Position numbers and translations under genes: made by a program. The notes beneath the pieces are model-generated. The model ran no database searches, was not told the DNA's origin, and saw only the letters and a list, made by a program, of their open reading frames with translations. A DNA stretch of 64,000 nt from Diorhabda sublineata (lineage: Eukaryota; Arthropoda; Insecta; Coleoptera; Chrysomelidae): NCBI RefSeq assembly GCF_026230105.1, contig NC_079475.1:35400086-35464085 (forward strand), given 5' to 3'. Positions 20,451 through 32,460 of this stretch are shown here, in pieces (position 1 is the stretch's first letter; every line of letters begins with the position of its first letter).

Positions 20451-22599
20451 CAATTGGTCATACAGGTATGTCATGGTTTAACGTATATTTTTTTCTAACA
20501 GAAACTGTTCCTAGCTGAAAATCGGTCATTCAATTCGAATTCACCGATTAAATTCTTTTTTTTGTTTTCGATATCATGGGATTCACGTATACCAACTACT
20601 CTATATAACTTTATTTCCAATCCTCCTGTCGAAAATAGTCACCACGAAAGCAGCTTTTTGGTAAATTAGAAAAATCCCCTTTTCAAATAAAATCGAATAA
20701 TCAATGAAAAAAAGTTGCCAGAGAAGCCATTACTGAGTGACTATGGTGGACCTGAATACAAACCACGTAAGTGCCCTTTGCAAAACTCCCCGGCTATTTT
20801 TTAGGGACGATGATGACTTCCAGTTAATGGTAGTTGGGAGTCGGTCGGGACCGTCCCTTCGTGTATAGTTTCGCAAGAGAGGCGGGATTGACTACAACAA
20901 CCAGCAGTTTGGTTCCCTTCACTCCTCGAACCCTCTTCCTTCACATAGAGATGTGAATAAAAAGTCAAGCCGTTTGCAATCACGTAGAGATGGGAAGCTA
21001 TCAAAAAAATGTATCATAGAATATAGTGTTTCTATAATTCAAGTCGAGAGTTTGTAAATATCCAAATATTCAAAGTAATATTGATAATTTGGTTTATGTA
21101 CCATTTTAGCCAGTGATACCACATCTAACAATAGTGAAACAAACTAAAGTAGAATGGTCTACAATCTGGATGTAAGAAATAACAGACAGTAAATTTTAAA
21201 AGTTTTTTATTCCTAAAATGTCTTCATATTAATAGAATCCCTAAAACAATGAATTTAAAATAGATGAATAGACGTATCTTCTAATAAATATTAGTGATTG
21301 TGCACTCACATGGGCTAGTATCCTGCTGTGGATCTTTATGCGGAATTACTCCTACAAATCAGCTGAAATGAGGAAGAAATAACTATATGGAGAGGCTATT
21401 GACAGCAACATTCTATGAGAAATGTTGGAAGTTTATCACTAGCAGGTTGGCAAAAAGAGATATGGATACCAATATATAACACAAAGAGAAGGTACAAAGA
21501 GCAACAAGTAAAAAAATATCATGTCTCAAGACTTACTAGAATATATTACAAGATACAAAGAGCTATAAATGGAAATAGTTTGAGAATTTTAGATATATAC
21601 CTCGACTAGTTTCACCTCTTCTTTATGTTGAACACTGGGATCTAAACATATGTTTTGGAGTTGTGGACTTTTTTTGGAACCTGATCAGGTATGTTTCCTA
21701 CCATAATGTCTTCGAGAAGATTCTGACTTTTGGTGTAGTGAAAGATGAAACATAATTTTTCTTTCATAACACAACTTTTTGAAGCTATGTAAGAAAGTTA
21801 TTCCAACGACCAATATCCAAATGTTGACGAAATAGTGGTCGCATTCCGAGGTCGCTGCAGCTTCCGAATGTTCGTGTTAGAAACATTAGGAACGAAAATT
21901 AATTGATCATTTCCAAATTACACGCTTCTATTATAAAAAGACTTAATTATATTTTTAAATCAGCTCGAAAAATTCAATTGGCAATGGAACACATGACAGA
22001 AGAAGATTCATATTCATATTTAACTAGACAAATACGAAACCATACTGCAAGAAATATCTTTCAGTTACCTGAATTAGCAGCTGTCGAGGATGATATCAGG
22101 TGTGACAATTAAGTTCCCCGGCAATTTAGTCATAACTCAGAGACAACACGTACGCATATGCATAGAAAATTTCACACTAAACCTTAAATCTATAGTACGT
22201 TTGGTTGGTGATTATTTTTCTAAAAAAAAGTATTTTACTTGTGCGATGAGTAAATTTTTAGTGAAAAAAAAACTTAGAAATTATTTGCAAATTACATTTG
22301 TTATATGAATATACTGCTCATATCTAACCTACGTCTGATAATTCGTGCTTTATCTCGAGGATTTATACATTTTCAAAAAGATGGTGCCAAAACTTCTCAC
22401 CAAAGGAATTCTGCAACAATTTGTAGGGTCGCAAAGTAATCAACAAACATGAGATTTCAATATAACCCCAAGACATCCATAATATTGGGAACTCATGTCT
22501 GTCCTCCAAACAGTGACTGGAGAGTTCTATATTAGCATACTGGAGTGACTGTGAGCACACGTTTTTCGTGTAGAACCCGACCAAAATCGGTCCATTTGT
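20451..22599. other. No gene recognised; a GC-richer patch at 20760-21000
   Basis: The patch at 20760-21000 stands out from its surroundings and contains GGTTCGAGGAG on the minus strand (20930-20940), loosely like a tRNA-type B box. No A box, cloverleaf or SINE tail could be built. Frames at 21415-21609, 21903-22112 and 22090-22308 show no motif. Confidence 0.4.
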
Positions 22600-22800
22600 C
22601 ATTTATTCTGCAAGAGGGAAAAACGCATTCCAACGATGCTTATGACTCGTTCTTATTTCGCAAGATAAAGGCCCACCTCAAATGTACTCATGTTAGCGAA
22701 GAGAAGGTCCATGAAGATTTAAGAGTGGTTCTCAACTGGTTAACATCAAATAATTTCCAGAATGCTTGGAATCATAATATAATAAAATCTGATCCAAAAC
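22600..22800 (+). pseudogene. Possible mariner C-terminal remnant
   Basis: Within the 97-codon frame starting at 22545, AYDSFLFRKIKAHLKCTHVS and EEKVHEDLRVVLNWL resemble the mariner region after the third catalytic residue (SDFFLFxKLKxxLKGxRFxSxEEV...VxxxL). The third Asp position reads Tyr-Asp-Ser. The upstream part has no recognisable block. Confidence 0.4.
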
Positions 22801-23589
22801 TTTATGTTTTGTTATTTATAATTTCCGGAACCTCATAATCACACCTTGTAAAAGAGGTCGTTGTAATTTCTGTACGTCTCAAATTAGTACAAAATATCTT
22901 GAATTGATCATTCCAGATAATGTTTGTAATTTTTATACTGACGAAATTTCTCATTGGCCTCTCATACTCAAGCCATTTCTTTATAGGTTGAAATTATAGT
23001 ATTCTACATTTCTACCTGAAAATTTTCTTGCTATTTTCATCCGTTCCATCGAAGCAGTTATATCAACTTTGTCCCACCTCATCTATTAAAAATCCCCTTA
23101 CTGATGAATAAAAACTTTTGCCGCGCATTCAAAGACTTCCAGTTATATTTACATATTTTTACATTTCAAAGGGCACAACATTCGCTTGGCTGCTACCGTA
23201 TCTTATGGTGATGGAAACCGGAACTTTTGAATATTCATTTATTTGGGTGCGAGTGGGATAGAAACGATGAAGGAAAGGGATAATTTTTTTAGAAAAGAGA
23301 AAGATGCTAACAGCAATGGCTGAAAGTACAGTCAGTGGTAGGATTAAACCTTTGATTGCGATAAATATTAGGGAAATCTCGTTGTGTTAATTGAGTGAGT
23401 TGAAGATTTTGAGATTATTAATTGTGTTTATTTAAATAATGAACTAGGGTGTTGAGAATTTCGTTTTGTATTTTATCTCAATTATTTCTCTCATTTAGAT
23501 GTAATGATAAGTTTATCGAAGAATACAATATGTAAATATGTAAAAAGTATTAATCGCGTGTACAAAATACTGGGAACAATTAACAGATG
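22801..23589. other. AT-rich stretch, nothing recognised
   Basis: No supported feature. Confidence 0.5.
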
Positions 23590-24000
23590 CAAAAATCTTC
23601 ACAAGAAATTAATGAAGATGAGATTGTGCTAAAACTCATCACGAACCGTACAGAAACTGAAATGGACTCCCTTGGAATGTTTGATTTTTGATTTATTAAA
23701 TGCCTACCCAATGATTGGAAGACAGATATAATTTTGCCAATTAAAAAAAAGGAATCATTGCTGGACGAATCTCAACATGGATTTAGGAAAAGAAGGTGCA
23801 TAAGCTTAATATATTTGAAAATGATAGTCAATTCAATTCAATAATTGAGGGGGAAACGACAATGAGTAGTTTAAGAAGAAGAGAAATCGAAAGGACTATG
23901 ATCGTGAAGATGGAGACACTATATAAAAACACATAATAAGGAATCTACACAAATCAAAACACGGAATGGATTCGAATATCGATGAGTCGGTATCCCAGAA
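23590..24000 (+). pseudogene. Non-LTR retrotransposon RT fragment
   Basis: One frame reads PNDWKTDIILPIKKKESLLD then ESQHGFRKRRC (23707-23800). This is the N-terminal RT block (usual form PxDWKxxxIxPIxKKGD...LxxxQxGFRxxRSC) with about 40 residues between KKK and ESLLDE deleted. Further on, LYKNT and QIKTRNGFEYR (about 23920-23980) resemble the IYxxNxxxVxxxxG stretch before the QG block. Catalytic motifs are missing. Confidence 0.55.
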
Positions 24001-24904
24001 TAACAAATAGTGCCTTAAAATAAAATAAAATAAAGCTCAAAAATAAGAAAATTGAAAATGAATGACGTAGAACTCGATTTCCCCATGATATAGTACTGAT
24101 TTCCGAATCTGATTACAACTAATCTAGACATATACCAAAAATATCTAAGAAAAAAAGTAAAGCCATGCTTCTATCTTTCGAAAAAAAAACACGAGACAAA
24201 AATCAGAGAGAAAAGGGTAGACTTAAACTGATAGATAAGGGGTTTGGTTATGCACTGTGATTTGAAAGATCTGTTATTTCCCCCCTTTACTAGAAATTTA
24301 ATCTTCTCTTATGGTTGTTCCAACACTACATTTTTGGATCTATTGTGTACATAAGCTTTAATATCGCATGGTTTCTTCAACGTTTAAACGTAAAACGCGT
24401 GAAATGGGTTTTGAACCGGTCGGATTCCTTATCAAATACATCAGCGATGATGCGAATTCTTAATGCGTCTAGTAATTAATATATAAACATATGATTTACA
24501 AATTGTGATCACGGAATTCAAGAAACAAGACTAACTAACTAAAAATATTAAATTGCAAACTAACCAATGACAGAAATAGTATGTGATGAGGAATGATATA
24601 CAGTCATATAACGATCTAATGAGCTAGTCAATTCAAATAGACTATGCCTTCAACCCAGTAACAGAATCGAGAATCAATTCTCAAGTTAGACCTCTAGCAT
24701 TAGGTTGTCCAACCCTCACCAGTTTGTTAAAAGACGTGTTTCTTTGGGTATTGGGATTGGACGGTGCAATGTGTGGTTTTTCAGTGTGGTGAAACGGCTT
24801 CAAAAAGGTTAGTTATACACTTTCGATCTCAGTGAAACCAAATACTTGAGTATATATGTCTGCTGTCTAGGATCATGCGGAAATTATGACTTCAAGAGTT
24901 CTAT
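24001..24904. other. AT-rich stretch, nothing recognised
   Basis: No supported feature. Confidence 0.5.
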
Positions 24905-26150
24905 TCTCTTTTGTATTTGTCAAAAATTTGTTACAATTTGTAGACAAAAGCTTGTAAAAACTAAAAAAAACATAAAAATAACTAAATAAAGATACAGATA
25001 AAGATAAAATGAAATTTCAATATACGAGTACATAAGACAACCACAATGATTAACAAAATTATAAGTAATAGGTAATAATTATATATAAGTCCCTAGCAAA
25101 AATTAAACCAGTATACAGCATTCATTATTAGAATAGAAGTCTTTTACAGAGTAGAAGGCAGTTTCCTGTAAATATGCCCTCAAATTATTGCGAAATGCGA
25201 GAAATAATTATATCGATTTGATTTCAATTGGAAATTGATTGTACATTTTTTCGCATTGTAAAATATTGAGCCCTTAATTAATTCTGAACGTGGAGTAAGT
25301 AGGTGAAGATCAATCTCCGCTTTCCTGAACGGATGGCCGTGCAACGACCTTTCTGAAATTGGAGAAGGCAAACGCATTCGAAGATGAATAAGGAAGGAAG
25401 AGTCAGAATTTTTAATCTAAAGAAGTCCCTGCAGTGAGCCCTGCTGTTTAGTTTGAGTAAATATCTAACAGCTCTCTTTTGTAGATTGAAAATTCGCTCA
25501 AATTGAGTCGCACCTCAGAAGAGAAGGGCCTATCGGAGATACGACTCAATAAGGTCATAATAGACTGTTAAGGAGATGGATAAGTTCAGTTCTTTGGAAA
25601 CTGATCGCAGCGCAAAACAGGAGGAATTTAATTCAACTTAAGTCAATGGTGGTGTTATTTAATAAAAAAGACAGCAATGTATTTTTATATAATAAAACTT
25701 TGGTTGTAGAAACGTGAGATCAAGGTTGCTCCAAGAGAATCCAGTGTCGTCTGCAAATAGACATATTTTACCACTGATGTCTAGATAGGCGATGTCGTTT
25801 ATAAACAGAAGAAACAAAATAGGGCCTAGTACTGAGCCTTGAAGCACTCCACATTCTGTTGGTTTGCAAGAAGACATCGTTGTATCAATCTTTACAAAGT
25901 GACGTCTGTTGATAAAGTATGACCTGGACCATGAGAGAAGTATTCCCCTGAAAGTAGCACTACAATTTGTTGAATAAAATATTATGATTAAAACAATCGA
26001 AATCCTTAGAAAAATCACAAAAATTTGTTGCAGTGGAGTGATGGCTGTTTTAGCTAGAGTAGACATTATTTAGAAGGGAGAATATAGTATCCTTTGTTAC
26101 ATAAAAACGTTGGAGAATAGCTGAAATATTGCTATACTTGTAGCCAATAA
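24905..26150 (-). mobile_element. Non-LTR retrotransposon (copy 2) with RT domain
   Basis: Longer relative of 8284-9215. Minus-strand blocks are YVTKDTIFSLLNNVY (26115-26071), FCDFSKDFDCFNHNILFNKL (first palm motif, alternative frame), and the 135-codon frame 25659-26066. That frame holds SWSRSYFINRRHFVKI, ECGVLQGSVLGPILFLLFIN and LFADDTGFSWSN, with the catalytic DD at about 25749. Then come SKELNLSISLTVYYDLIESY, ATQFERIFNLQKRAVRYLLK, EIDLHLLTPRSELIKGSIFY and, after the same one-base shift in the A6 run as copy 1, the C-terminal end. The 3' terminus is near 24905. Several shifts; inactive. The element is Jockey/CR1-like by block pattern. Confidence 0.88.
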
Positions 26151-26839
26151 ATATATTCCTTCAAAGTGAGTTCGCTTTTTATAGATCAATTTTTGGACGT
26201 GCCTTGTATAATTTCAAAATAATCTAAAGGAATCTGCTTTCGTCTATATCTGTTCATCTTGTGTTCACTGAAAGAGTTTAAATAATAAGAAAAATAGTGG
26301 AGAACGAATAAAACATGTGTTGCCACTAACTGAAGTCTATAAATCAGTCGTTGTAGAAACATCGCAATGACTATTTAATTTATGGCTTTCTATGATCTTA
26401 GACAACGAAGATAGAAAAATAGGAAAAATGTATCAATGATGACAACAGAACTGGAAAACCTGGGTATTTCCATAACACTCCATAATCCATATTTTGTAGA
26501 AAACACAAGAAATCGCCTCAATATGAAACCACCTCAATAGATCAATAATTATTAAGTAAAAAATTTTAATGGCTAGCTAAGTCCTACCAAATTCTGGAAC
26601 TTATTCAAATTGTTGTAATTAAGGGGAGTGTACATATTATTGAACCTTTTAATAAAAGTGGGTGTTCAATGAGAGATGTAAAAACTTCTCGCCAAATTTT
26701 CTGGTGAAAATATAGTTACTGACAACAATTGAACATATGACGGACACCACTGGTGCAAATTTTTAATAAAGACAGTCTACTGACCATATAAAACGTCATC
26801 AATACACCGAACGATCAATTATATAGACAGAAGTGAATT
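26151..26839. other. AT-rich stretch, nothing certain
   Basis: The part after 26640 may be the decayed upstream end of the transposase remnant that follows. Confidence 0.4.
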
Positions 26840-27010
26840 GTGACAACGAAGAAAATCATCTTCAGCGATTAGGCACACTTTATGTACTGACGGGGTCATT
26901 AGAACGTACTTCTTCGAAAATAAGATCGATCAAGCAGTTACGGTGAGATGCTATCGAACTTTTGTGGCTATAAATTGAGAATATGAAGCTGCATGTGGTT
27001 TCACCAGAAT
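26840..27010 (+). pseudogene. Tc1/mariner-superfamily transposase remnant (third lineage)
   Basis: The plus strand reads KIIFSD-stop-AHF (26851-26878; family KIIFSDEAHFxLxGYVNKQN, first catalytic Asp kept). After a deletion it reads TDGVIRTYFFENKIDQAVTV (about 26890-26945; family GGIIGPYFFENxxGxxVTVNGxRYRxM). In the third frame WFHQNC (27000) fits WFQQDG with the second Asp lost. Only about 55 residues are discernible. Confidence 0.5.
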
Positions 27011-27589
27011 TGTATCACTTTTCACACAGTAATACAAAAAACAATGTTTTTTTTTCTAGAGGAATTCAATGACCTTGTTATTTCCCGTCGTGACTACCAC
27101 GATAATGTGATTATACACGTGGACTTCTTTCTTGGGGATACTTAAAAGAAAAACTTTACGTCTATTAACCAGGAACAATTCAGGAAATGAAGGATGAGAT
27201 AATTAAGCATATTACAACATTGAACCTTAATTATGAAACATTAGTCGTGGCGAGCATTGTCTTAGATCTTTCTATCATAATAAAAAATCTTTGACTTTGA
27301 CTGCCAACTATGAAAAAACTCATGATTTACCCCTCCAACGAACTCATTTTTAAATAATGCAACTAATCAATAAACTTTTTTATAAGTCTAAATTTTCTGT
27401 ACGTTTAAGTTATAACTTTTTATTTAAATTAGTATTTTGAATGATTTAATAAGATTAAATGAAATTGTGAAATTTGTCTTTGTAGTCAACATGAGAAGTT
27501 ACTTGTTCGAAAACCTTTATTTACTTTCAACATCATGAGTTATGGTTAGACCGTCCTTTATCAATAAAATAAACCATCATATTCAATTG
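27011..27589. other. AT-rich stretch, nothing recognised
   Basis: No supported feature. Confidence 0.5.
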
Positions 27590-27945
27590 AAGCTATCCGG
27601 TATGTATGTTAAAAATACATTTATTGACACAGTTGTGTATCATGAACAAGCTATCAATTATCCAAAAACAGAATTTCTTCGTGGTACATATTTTTTCTTC
27701 TGCATATGGGGCTGTTTTTTGTCATTTCCTTTTACAGTTCTATATTTTTCCATTTTGCAAATACTTTCTTCAGCTCCAGTTGATTCTGATGACTGCTATG
27801 GCAGTAATGGTGAAGCCAGGATTCATCATTGGTCATAAATCGACGTAAAAAATCCTTTTTATTTCAACAAAACAGCTCCAATTCATTGACAGTTTGTCTA
27901 TTTCGAGAAAACGAGGCATCTATTTGGAAATAAATATTTTTTCTA
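27590..27945 (-). mobile_element. Mariner remnant (central transposase)
   Basis: Minus-strand reading: MPRFLEIDKLS (family WVPRxLTxDQK), then in another frame RQTVNELELFC-stop and NKKDFLRRFMTNDESWLHHY (27858-27799), with the first catalytic Asp in NDESW. After a deletion, EEILFLDN near 27680 fits KKILFHQDNA with the second Asp. The plus-strand frames 27542-27838 and 27606-27848 are shadows. The C-terminus is absent. Confidence 0.62.
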
Positions 27946-28099
27946 CTCGAAATAATGTAAATATTTCCATCATGATTCTTGAACTTATCTATCATCATAG
28001 AATAAATAAACCTAGACTTTGATAGTAAAAGAAGATGAAATAGATATAAAACTGAAACCGATGCTGTACTTAATAGCCGTTGTAATTATTTTACATTTT

Positions 28100-28303
28100 G
28101 GACCATAATGGATAACGATAGCCCGAGGGCAGAACCTCAACCACAATTAAACTTGATTTGAACAAAAAACACAAACTACGCATATTCTGGTGAACTTCGA
28201 AGACCTTTTTGATGTTAACTAAGTGATCTTCTGAGATCGCAATGATCATCCATGTAAGAATATGCTTTTTTCTGTAGTTAACCGAGAACGCAATGGTCAT
28301 CAT
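28100..28303 (-). pseudogene. Possible Gypsy-type LTR retrotransposon RT fragment
   Basis: The minus strand contains SYMDD in one frame (28275-28261). The main frame then continues with AISEDHLVNIKKVFEVHQNM (28251-28192), matching the Ty3/Gypsy arrangement YxDDIxxxSxxxxEHxxHxxKVFExLxxxxL. No gag, protease, integrase or LTR was found around it, so this would be an isolated scrap of an arthropod LTR retrotransposon. Confidence 0.4.
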
Positions 28304-31169
28304 CCGAGAAAAACTGTTAGGTCTTAGTTAATCTAAAGGGTAGTCTTGTGAATGGAAACGAACATTTATCCGTACCAAATAAAGAATGTTTTTTAGGTAA
28401 GTAGACTGAATAGTCTCAAATCTTGTTATCCCTTCTTATTCGTGGTATTGACATCTAGAATAATTTTAATCAATTTTTTTGTTTATTATTAACAGTCGAG
28501 TTTTTTCAAGCAACATACTCTAATTATATCAATATAAATTATCAATGGTAGTGGAACCAGAATTGCGCTATTATACCTAGGAATAATTAAATTTGAAGAC
28601 CCTCTCCATTATTTCACACTTAGAGGAATAATGAACATAAAAGATTTTCGTGAAGCGATTACCGGTTATGGGATTTTTCATTAGAGAAAAATTAAATCCT
28701 TGTAATGGAATAGTCGTCGCCGTGCGTACTTGCAGTTGATTTCTTTTTTTATTCTCGCCATCTAAAAAGCTTAACTTCCGTAAGTACGTCGTTATAAAGA
28801 ACTGGATTGTGATGGATAAGTGGCGAAATTTCCTCCAACAAAGCTCGAATTTTTTCTCTTATTTATATTAATATATGAGAAAAGCGAACTAAAGTACATC
28901 AGCATTGTTATCGGCGCATATTTGGAGCAATTTTGGTCATTTCAATGAAGATCCTCAACGGCCACAGAGAATTCTATTCCTAATAGAATAAGCATATCAA
29001 AAAACAAAAGTTTACACCCTTAAATCAACAGAATGTTGAAAGATACTTCTAAATAATTGCTTCAAATATGCTGGTCTATTTCCGACGACGTGAATACTGA
29101 TAATACATTCTGGTTGTAATGCATTATTCCAAAAAGACATTGGTAGTTCATTGATCCGGAATGGAAACACCACAACTGTCAAGGTTTTATTGTGGAAAGA
29201 ATTTTTACAATCCCCAGAAATTTTTGACAAGCTGGAAATAAAGACTGAATGGCATCTACAATCAGATTGTCGAGATATTGAATGGATTTATTGAAAAATA
29301 CCAGAGATATTGGAAAGAATATTCTTCCCTATTTGCGTTGGTTCATCGAATGTCGACTTGGAGAAGATCTGGGGGGTGAAGTTTACGTAATTCAGTTGAT
29401 AAAAATAATTGACGTTATGCGATAAACCTGACGAGGAGAGCATGAATGTTTCTAAAAATTTCTATTCCATATAAACTAATTAGCGTCAATTGAAGGAAAG
29501 CAAGATTAAGAGGAAGAAGTGAAGAATATTCAATAGGAGCTTAATCTTACCTTCGAAGGATTAATTGGTGATTTTGAAACTGCCGAGATCTGTAGTCACC
29601 ATAGGATAACGATAGGAGCTGTTCACGCTGGTACACAATATCTTTAATAGCACTACAGAAAAACTAGTAAATTTAATTCGGTCTCTAAGAAAAACTTGAG
29701 GATCTTCCTGGGAAAAAACTGAGATTCAAAACCGTTAACTATTTCATAACTAACCTAGTTGTATGGGAACTCTTCGTGATCATACGCTGGAAACAAACCA
29801 AAATAAACTAGCCACGTCCAAGACAGAAAGCCATCAGTAGTATGGTGAAGGTGTCCACATATTACTCTCCTTATTGTTATACGATGAAAACAGTACCCAT
29901 GCTATTATTACATAACCTGAAAGGCCAAAAACGGCTGGCCGATACACAAAAGTCTCATAAGGAACTCATGTAGGCCTCGAAGCCACTCTACTAAGAAAAC
30001 TTGAAATTTTCAAATTGTGGTGAGAGAGGTGATCTGTCTTAGTAGACCAAATAATCAAATATTTCCATACATACAAGAAACGAGATCTCGAAACGCGAAC
30101 CCAGCGGATATAAATTAGTATAATGAACATTGTATTTATTAGTCATTCTTTTAAAGCTTAGATTTGTCATGCAAGGATTATTAATAGGTAAATTTCTTCT
30201 TAATCCCATGTACGTTACAATCTCTCTTAATAAGACAATAGATACTTGCTATATTGACTTAAGATGGCAATGGAGAAGTATCCTTCAATAATGATCTTCT
30301 TTTTACACTAAATATAACTATAATCGACAGTTTTGATATTTTATCTAAATTATTTAGAAGTTCGTTAGGTTTGAGTCTTTTCTCCAGTTGAGCTCTCAAC
30401 GAGTGTATCAGGGTAGGCTCTTATTTTGCCACTGTAACTTGAATTTTTATTCTTGATTTCATCTCTGACCGAAGGCACTAGGTCTCTTTCGATGATAGAT
30501 TGGGTACGTATCGTTCACAATAAAGGTACTGCAAGTAGCTCCAACATTGAAATCCTCTAAAGGTTTCGAACAAAGCCGTTAAAACTATTGTGTTAATAAA
30601 TTTTAAATCAGAAATAAGATAACGTTACAATATATAACGTTTTGCGTGACTGATGAAGTTTTATTAAATCTTATTTATATAAAATTTGATAATATCTAAA
30701 TAAATGAATAAATGAATTAAATCAAATGAAAAGATGGTATCTGATTCTATGTAAAATGTCGATATTTTAAAATAAGATCAATTTACTACTGCCCCGATGT
30801 TCATGTAATCATCTTTCTGGGAAAGAGATTTTGTATACTTCCATTCATATTCGAAACCATAGAAAAATTCCTTTGTTAGCTACAACGTGGAAACTAAAAA
30901 ATATGGTGTAAGCAGTGATTATTATCAAAAGCCGCTATTATTTCCAAAGACCCGTTCTACCTTGAAAATGCAAATATTGTGTGTACGAATAAAAGTATAT
31001 GTACATTATTTTTTCATAATTAACATAATGTCACTTGTATTTTTTTAAAATCACATTTTCCTTAAACAAATATAGGTAAGGGTGAAAACACTTTGGACAC
31101 AAAAAAACTATGGACATTTTAAAGATTCATTAGAACTCAGAGATAATAAACAAGTGAATATAGTAGCTC
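28304..31169. other. Long stretch without a recognised feature
   Basis: Short frames (for example minus 29012-29230) carry no motif. No repeat of another window segment was noticed. Composition is ordinary for the window. Confidence 0.45.
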
Positions 31170-32460
31170 AAACCACATAACAAAGAAAACTTGGGTCCAA
31201 TATCTTAAAGAATTATATAAAAAAGGAGATACAGAAAACATAACGGACACTAACGAAGTAGCTGAAATAGAAAAAGTCCAGGCCTAGACGGCATTCCAAA
31301 TGAACTTCTTAAATACAGCGGGACAAGTCTGAAACAGTAGCTAACAGCTATAACTCGCAAAATCCTATATTACATCACAAAATTCCGAATGAATGGCGCC
31401 ACAATTTTACTGTTCAAAAAAGGAAACAACCCGCAAACTACCCAGGCATAAACCTTCTAAATACAACCTTGAAGCTAGTAACAAAAATCGAGCGATTGAG
31501 CGATGAACAGCAAGGATTCAGATCGCTAAGATCTTGTACAGATGCGATATTTGTCCTGAGACAAATAACTGAAAAATCCAGCGAGTATACCAAACCGGCG
31601 TTCATATGTTTTATAGTCATGGAAAAGGCGTTTGACCGAATAGAACTGGAGGATGTTGTACACCTTCCATACAAGAAGCAAATCCCATATAACATCATAA
31701 AAATCATAAAAAAACATTTACCAGAGAAACAAAATACAGCCCAATGGTATAACTACCGAAGAAATTCCTGTAGACAATGGCATTCTACAAGGAGATTCTC
31801 TTAGCCCCGTATTATTCAACATTGCTTAAAAGTTTGAAAATGAAGATACTTGCAGCAAAAACGAAATGCATGACCACCTCAAAAACACCTATCACATGCA
31901 AACTGGTTGTAGATGATGAAATTATACAACAAGAGATGAAATTTAAATATCTAGGTATAAAAATATCAGGATACGGTGATATCGAAGCGGCAAAAGCAGC
32001 ACAAACCTCAGAACGATACAATCCAGAAAAATTAATTATATCGGAATCGACACCAAATCCCGAATCTACAAGGCTGTCTTCCGGCCTATATTAACATACA
32101 CAGCGGAAACCAGACCAGATACATTGACATGATTGACATTGTAAACGAATGGATATTGGGAAGAAAGAGAGAGTGGAACGAACACATACATCGAATTAAT
32201 GACGATAGAATGGTCAAAATAGACCCCGCAAGAGATGGAGCGACAATCTCTCTAATAATTGAACGGCAGAGGATACGAGGAAAAACAAGCATTTTGCTTA
32301 CATTAAAGAAAAAAGAAGAAGAAGCGCTCTTTTTATGAGAGGCTTGCACGCTATCATAATATTCTTTTGGCCGCATGGGCATAGAACATGTCATTTTCTA
32401 CTGAACACACTGTTCGCACCACCAATACACCAACACTCACAACAGAAATTCCAACTTACA
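31170..32460 (+). mobile_element. RTE-like non-LTR retrotransposon, 5'-truncated, YADD box deleted
   Basis: Blocks in order: KTWVQYLKELYKKGD (31188), PGLDGIPNELLKYSG (31279-31323), LLFKKGNN, NYPGINLLNTTLKLVTKIER, LSDEQQGFRSLRSCTDAIFV, MEKAFDRIELEDVVHL (palm Asp, about 31630) and, after a shift, TTEEIPVDNGILQGDSLSPV then LFNIA (ends 31826). It then jumps at once to KTKCMTTSK, EMKFKYLGIKISGYGDIE (to 31990), TYTAETRPDT (about 32096-32125) and NEWILGRKREWNEHIHRI. The roughly 50 codons that should carry CYADD between LFNIA and KTKCM are missing. The 3' UTR includes 32399-32440, which is repeated at 48468-48509. Frames on the minus strand here are shadows. Confidence 0.9.

Noticed and set aside
20925..20945. 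Possible tRNA or SINE with a B-box-like motif
   Set aside because: No A box at a suitable distance and no cloverleaf could be drawn.
28100..28303. A complete LTR retrotransposon around the Gypsy-like RT scrap
   Set aside because: No LTR pair, primer-binding site, gag, protease or integrase blocks were found within several kilobases.
29012..29230. 72-codon minus-strand frame with NELPMSFWNNALQPE
   Set aside because: Looked briefly like a transposase or enzyme fragment but no ordered set of motifs exists in any frame around it.
31438..31717. Minus-strand frames of 89 and 63 codons opposite the RTE-like element
   Set aside because: They are antisense shadows of the plus-strand RT, whose conserved blocks are unmistakable.
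32086..32394. 102-codon minus-strand frame
   Set aside because: Antisense of the RTE-like C-terminus (NEWILGRKREWNEHI on the plus strand).
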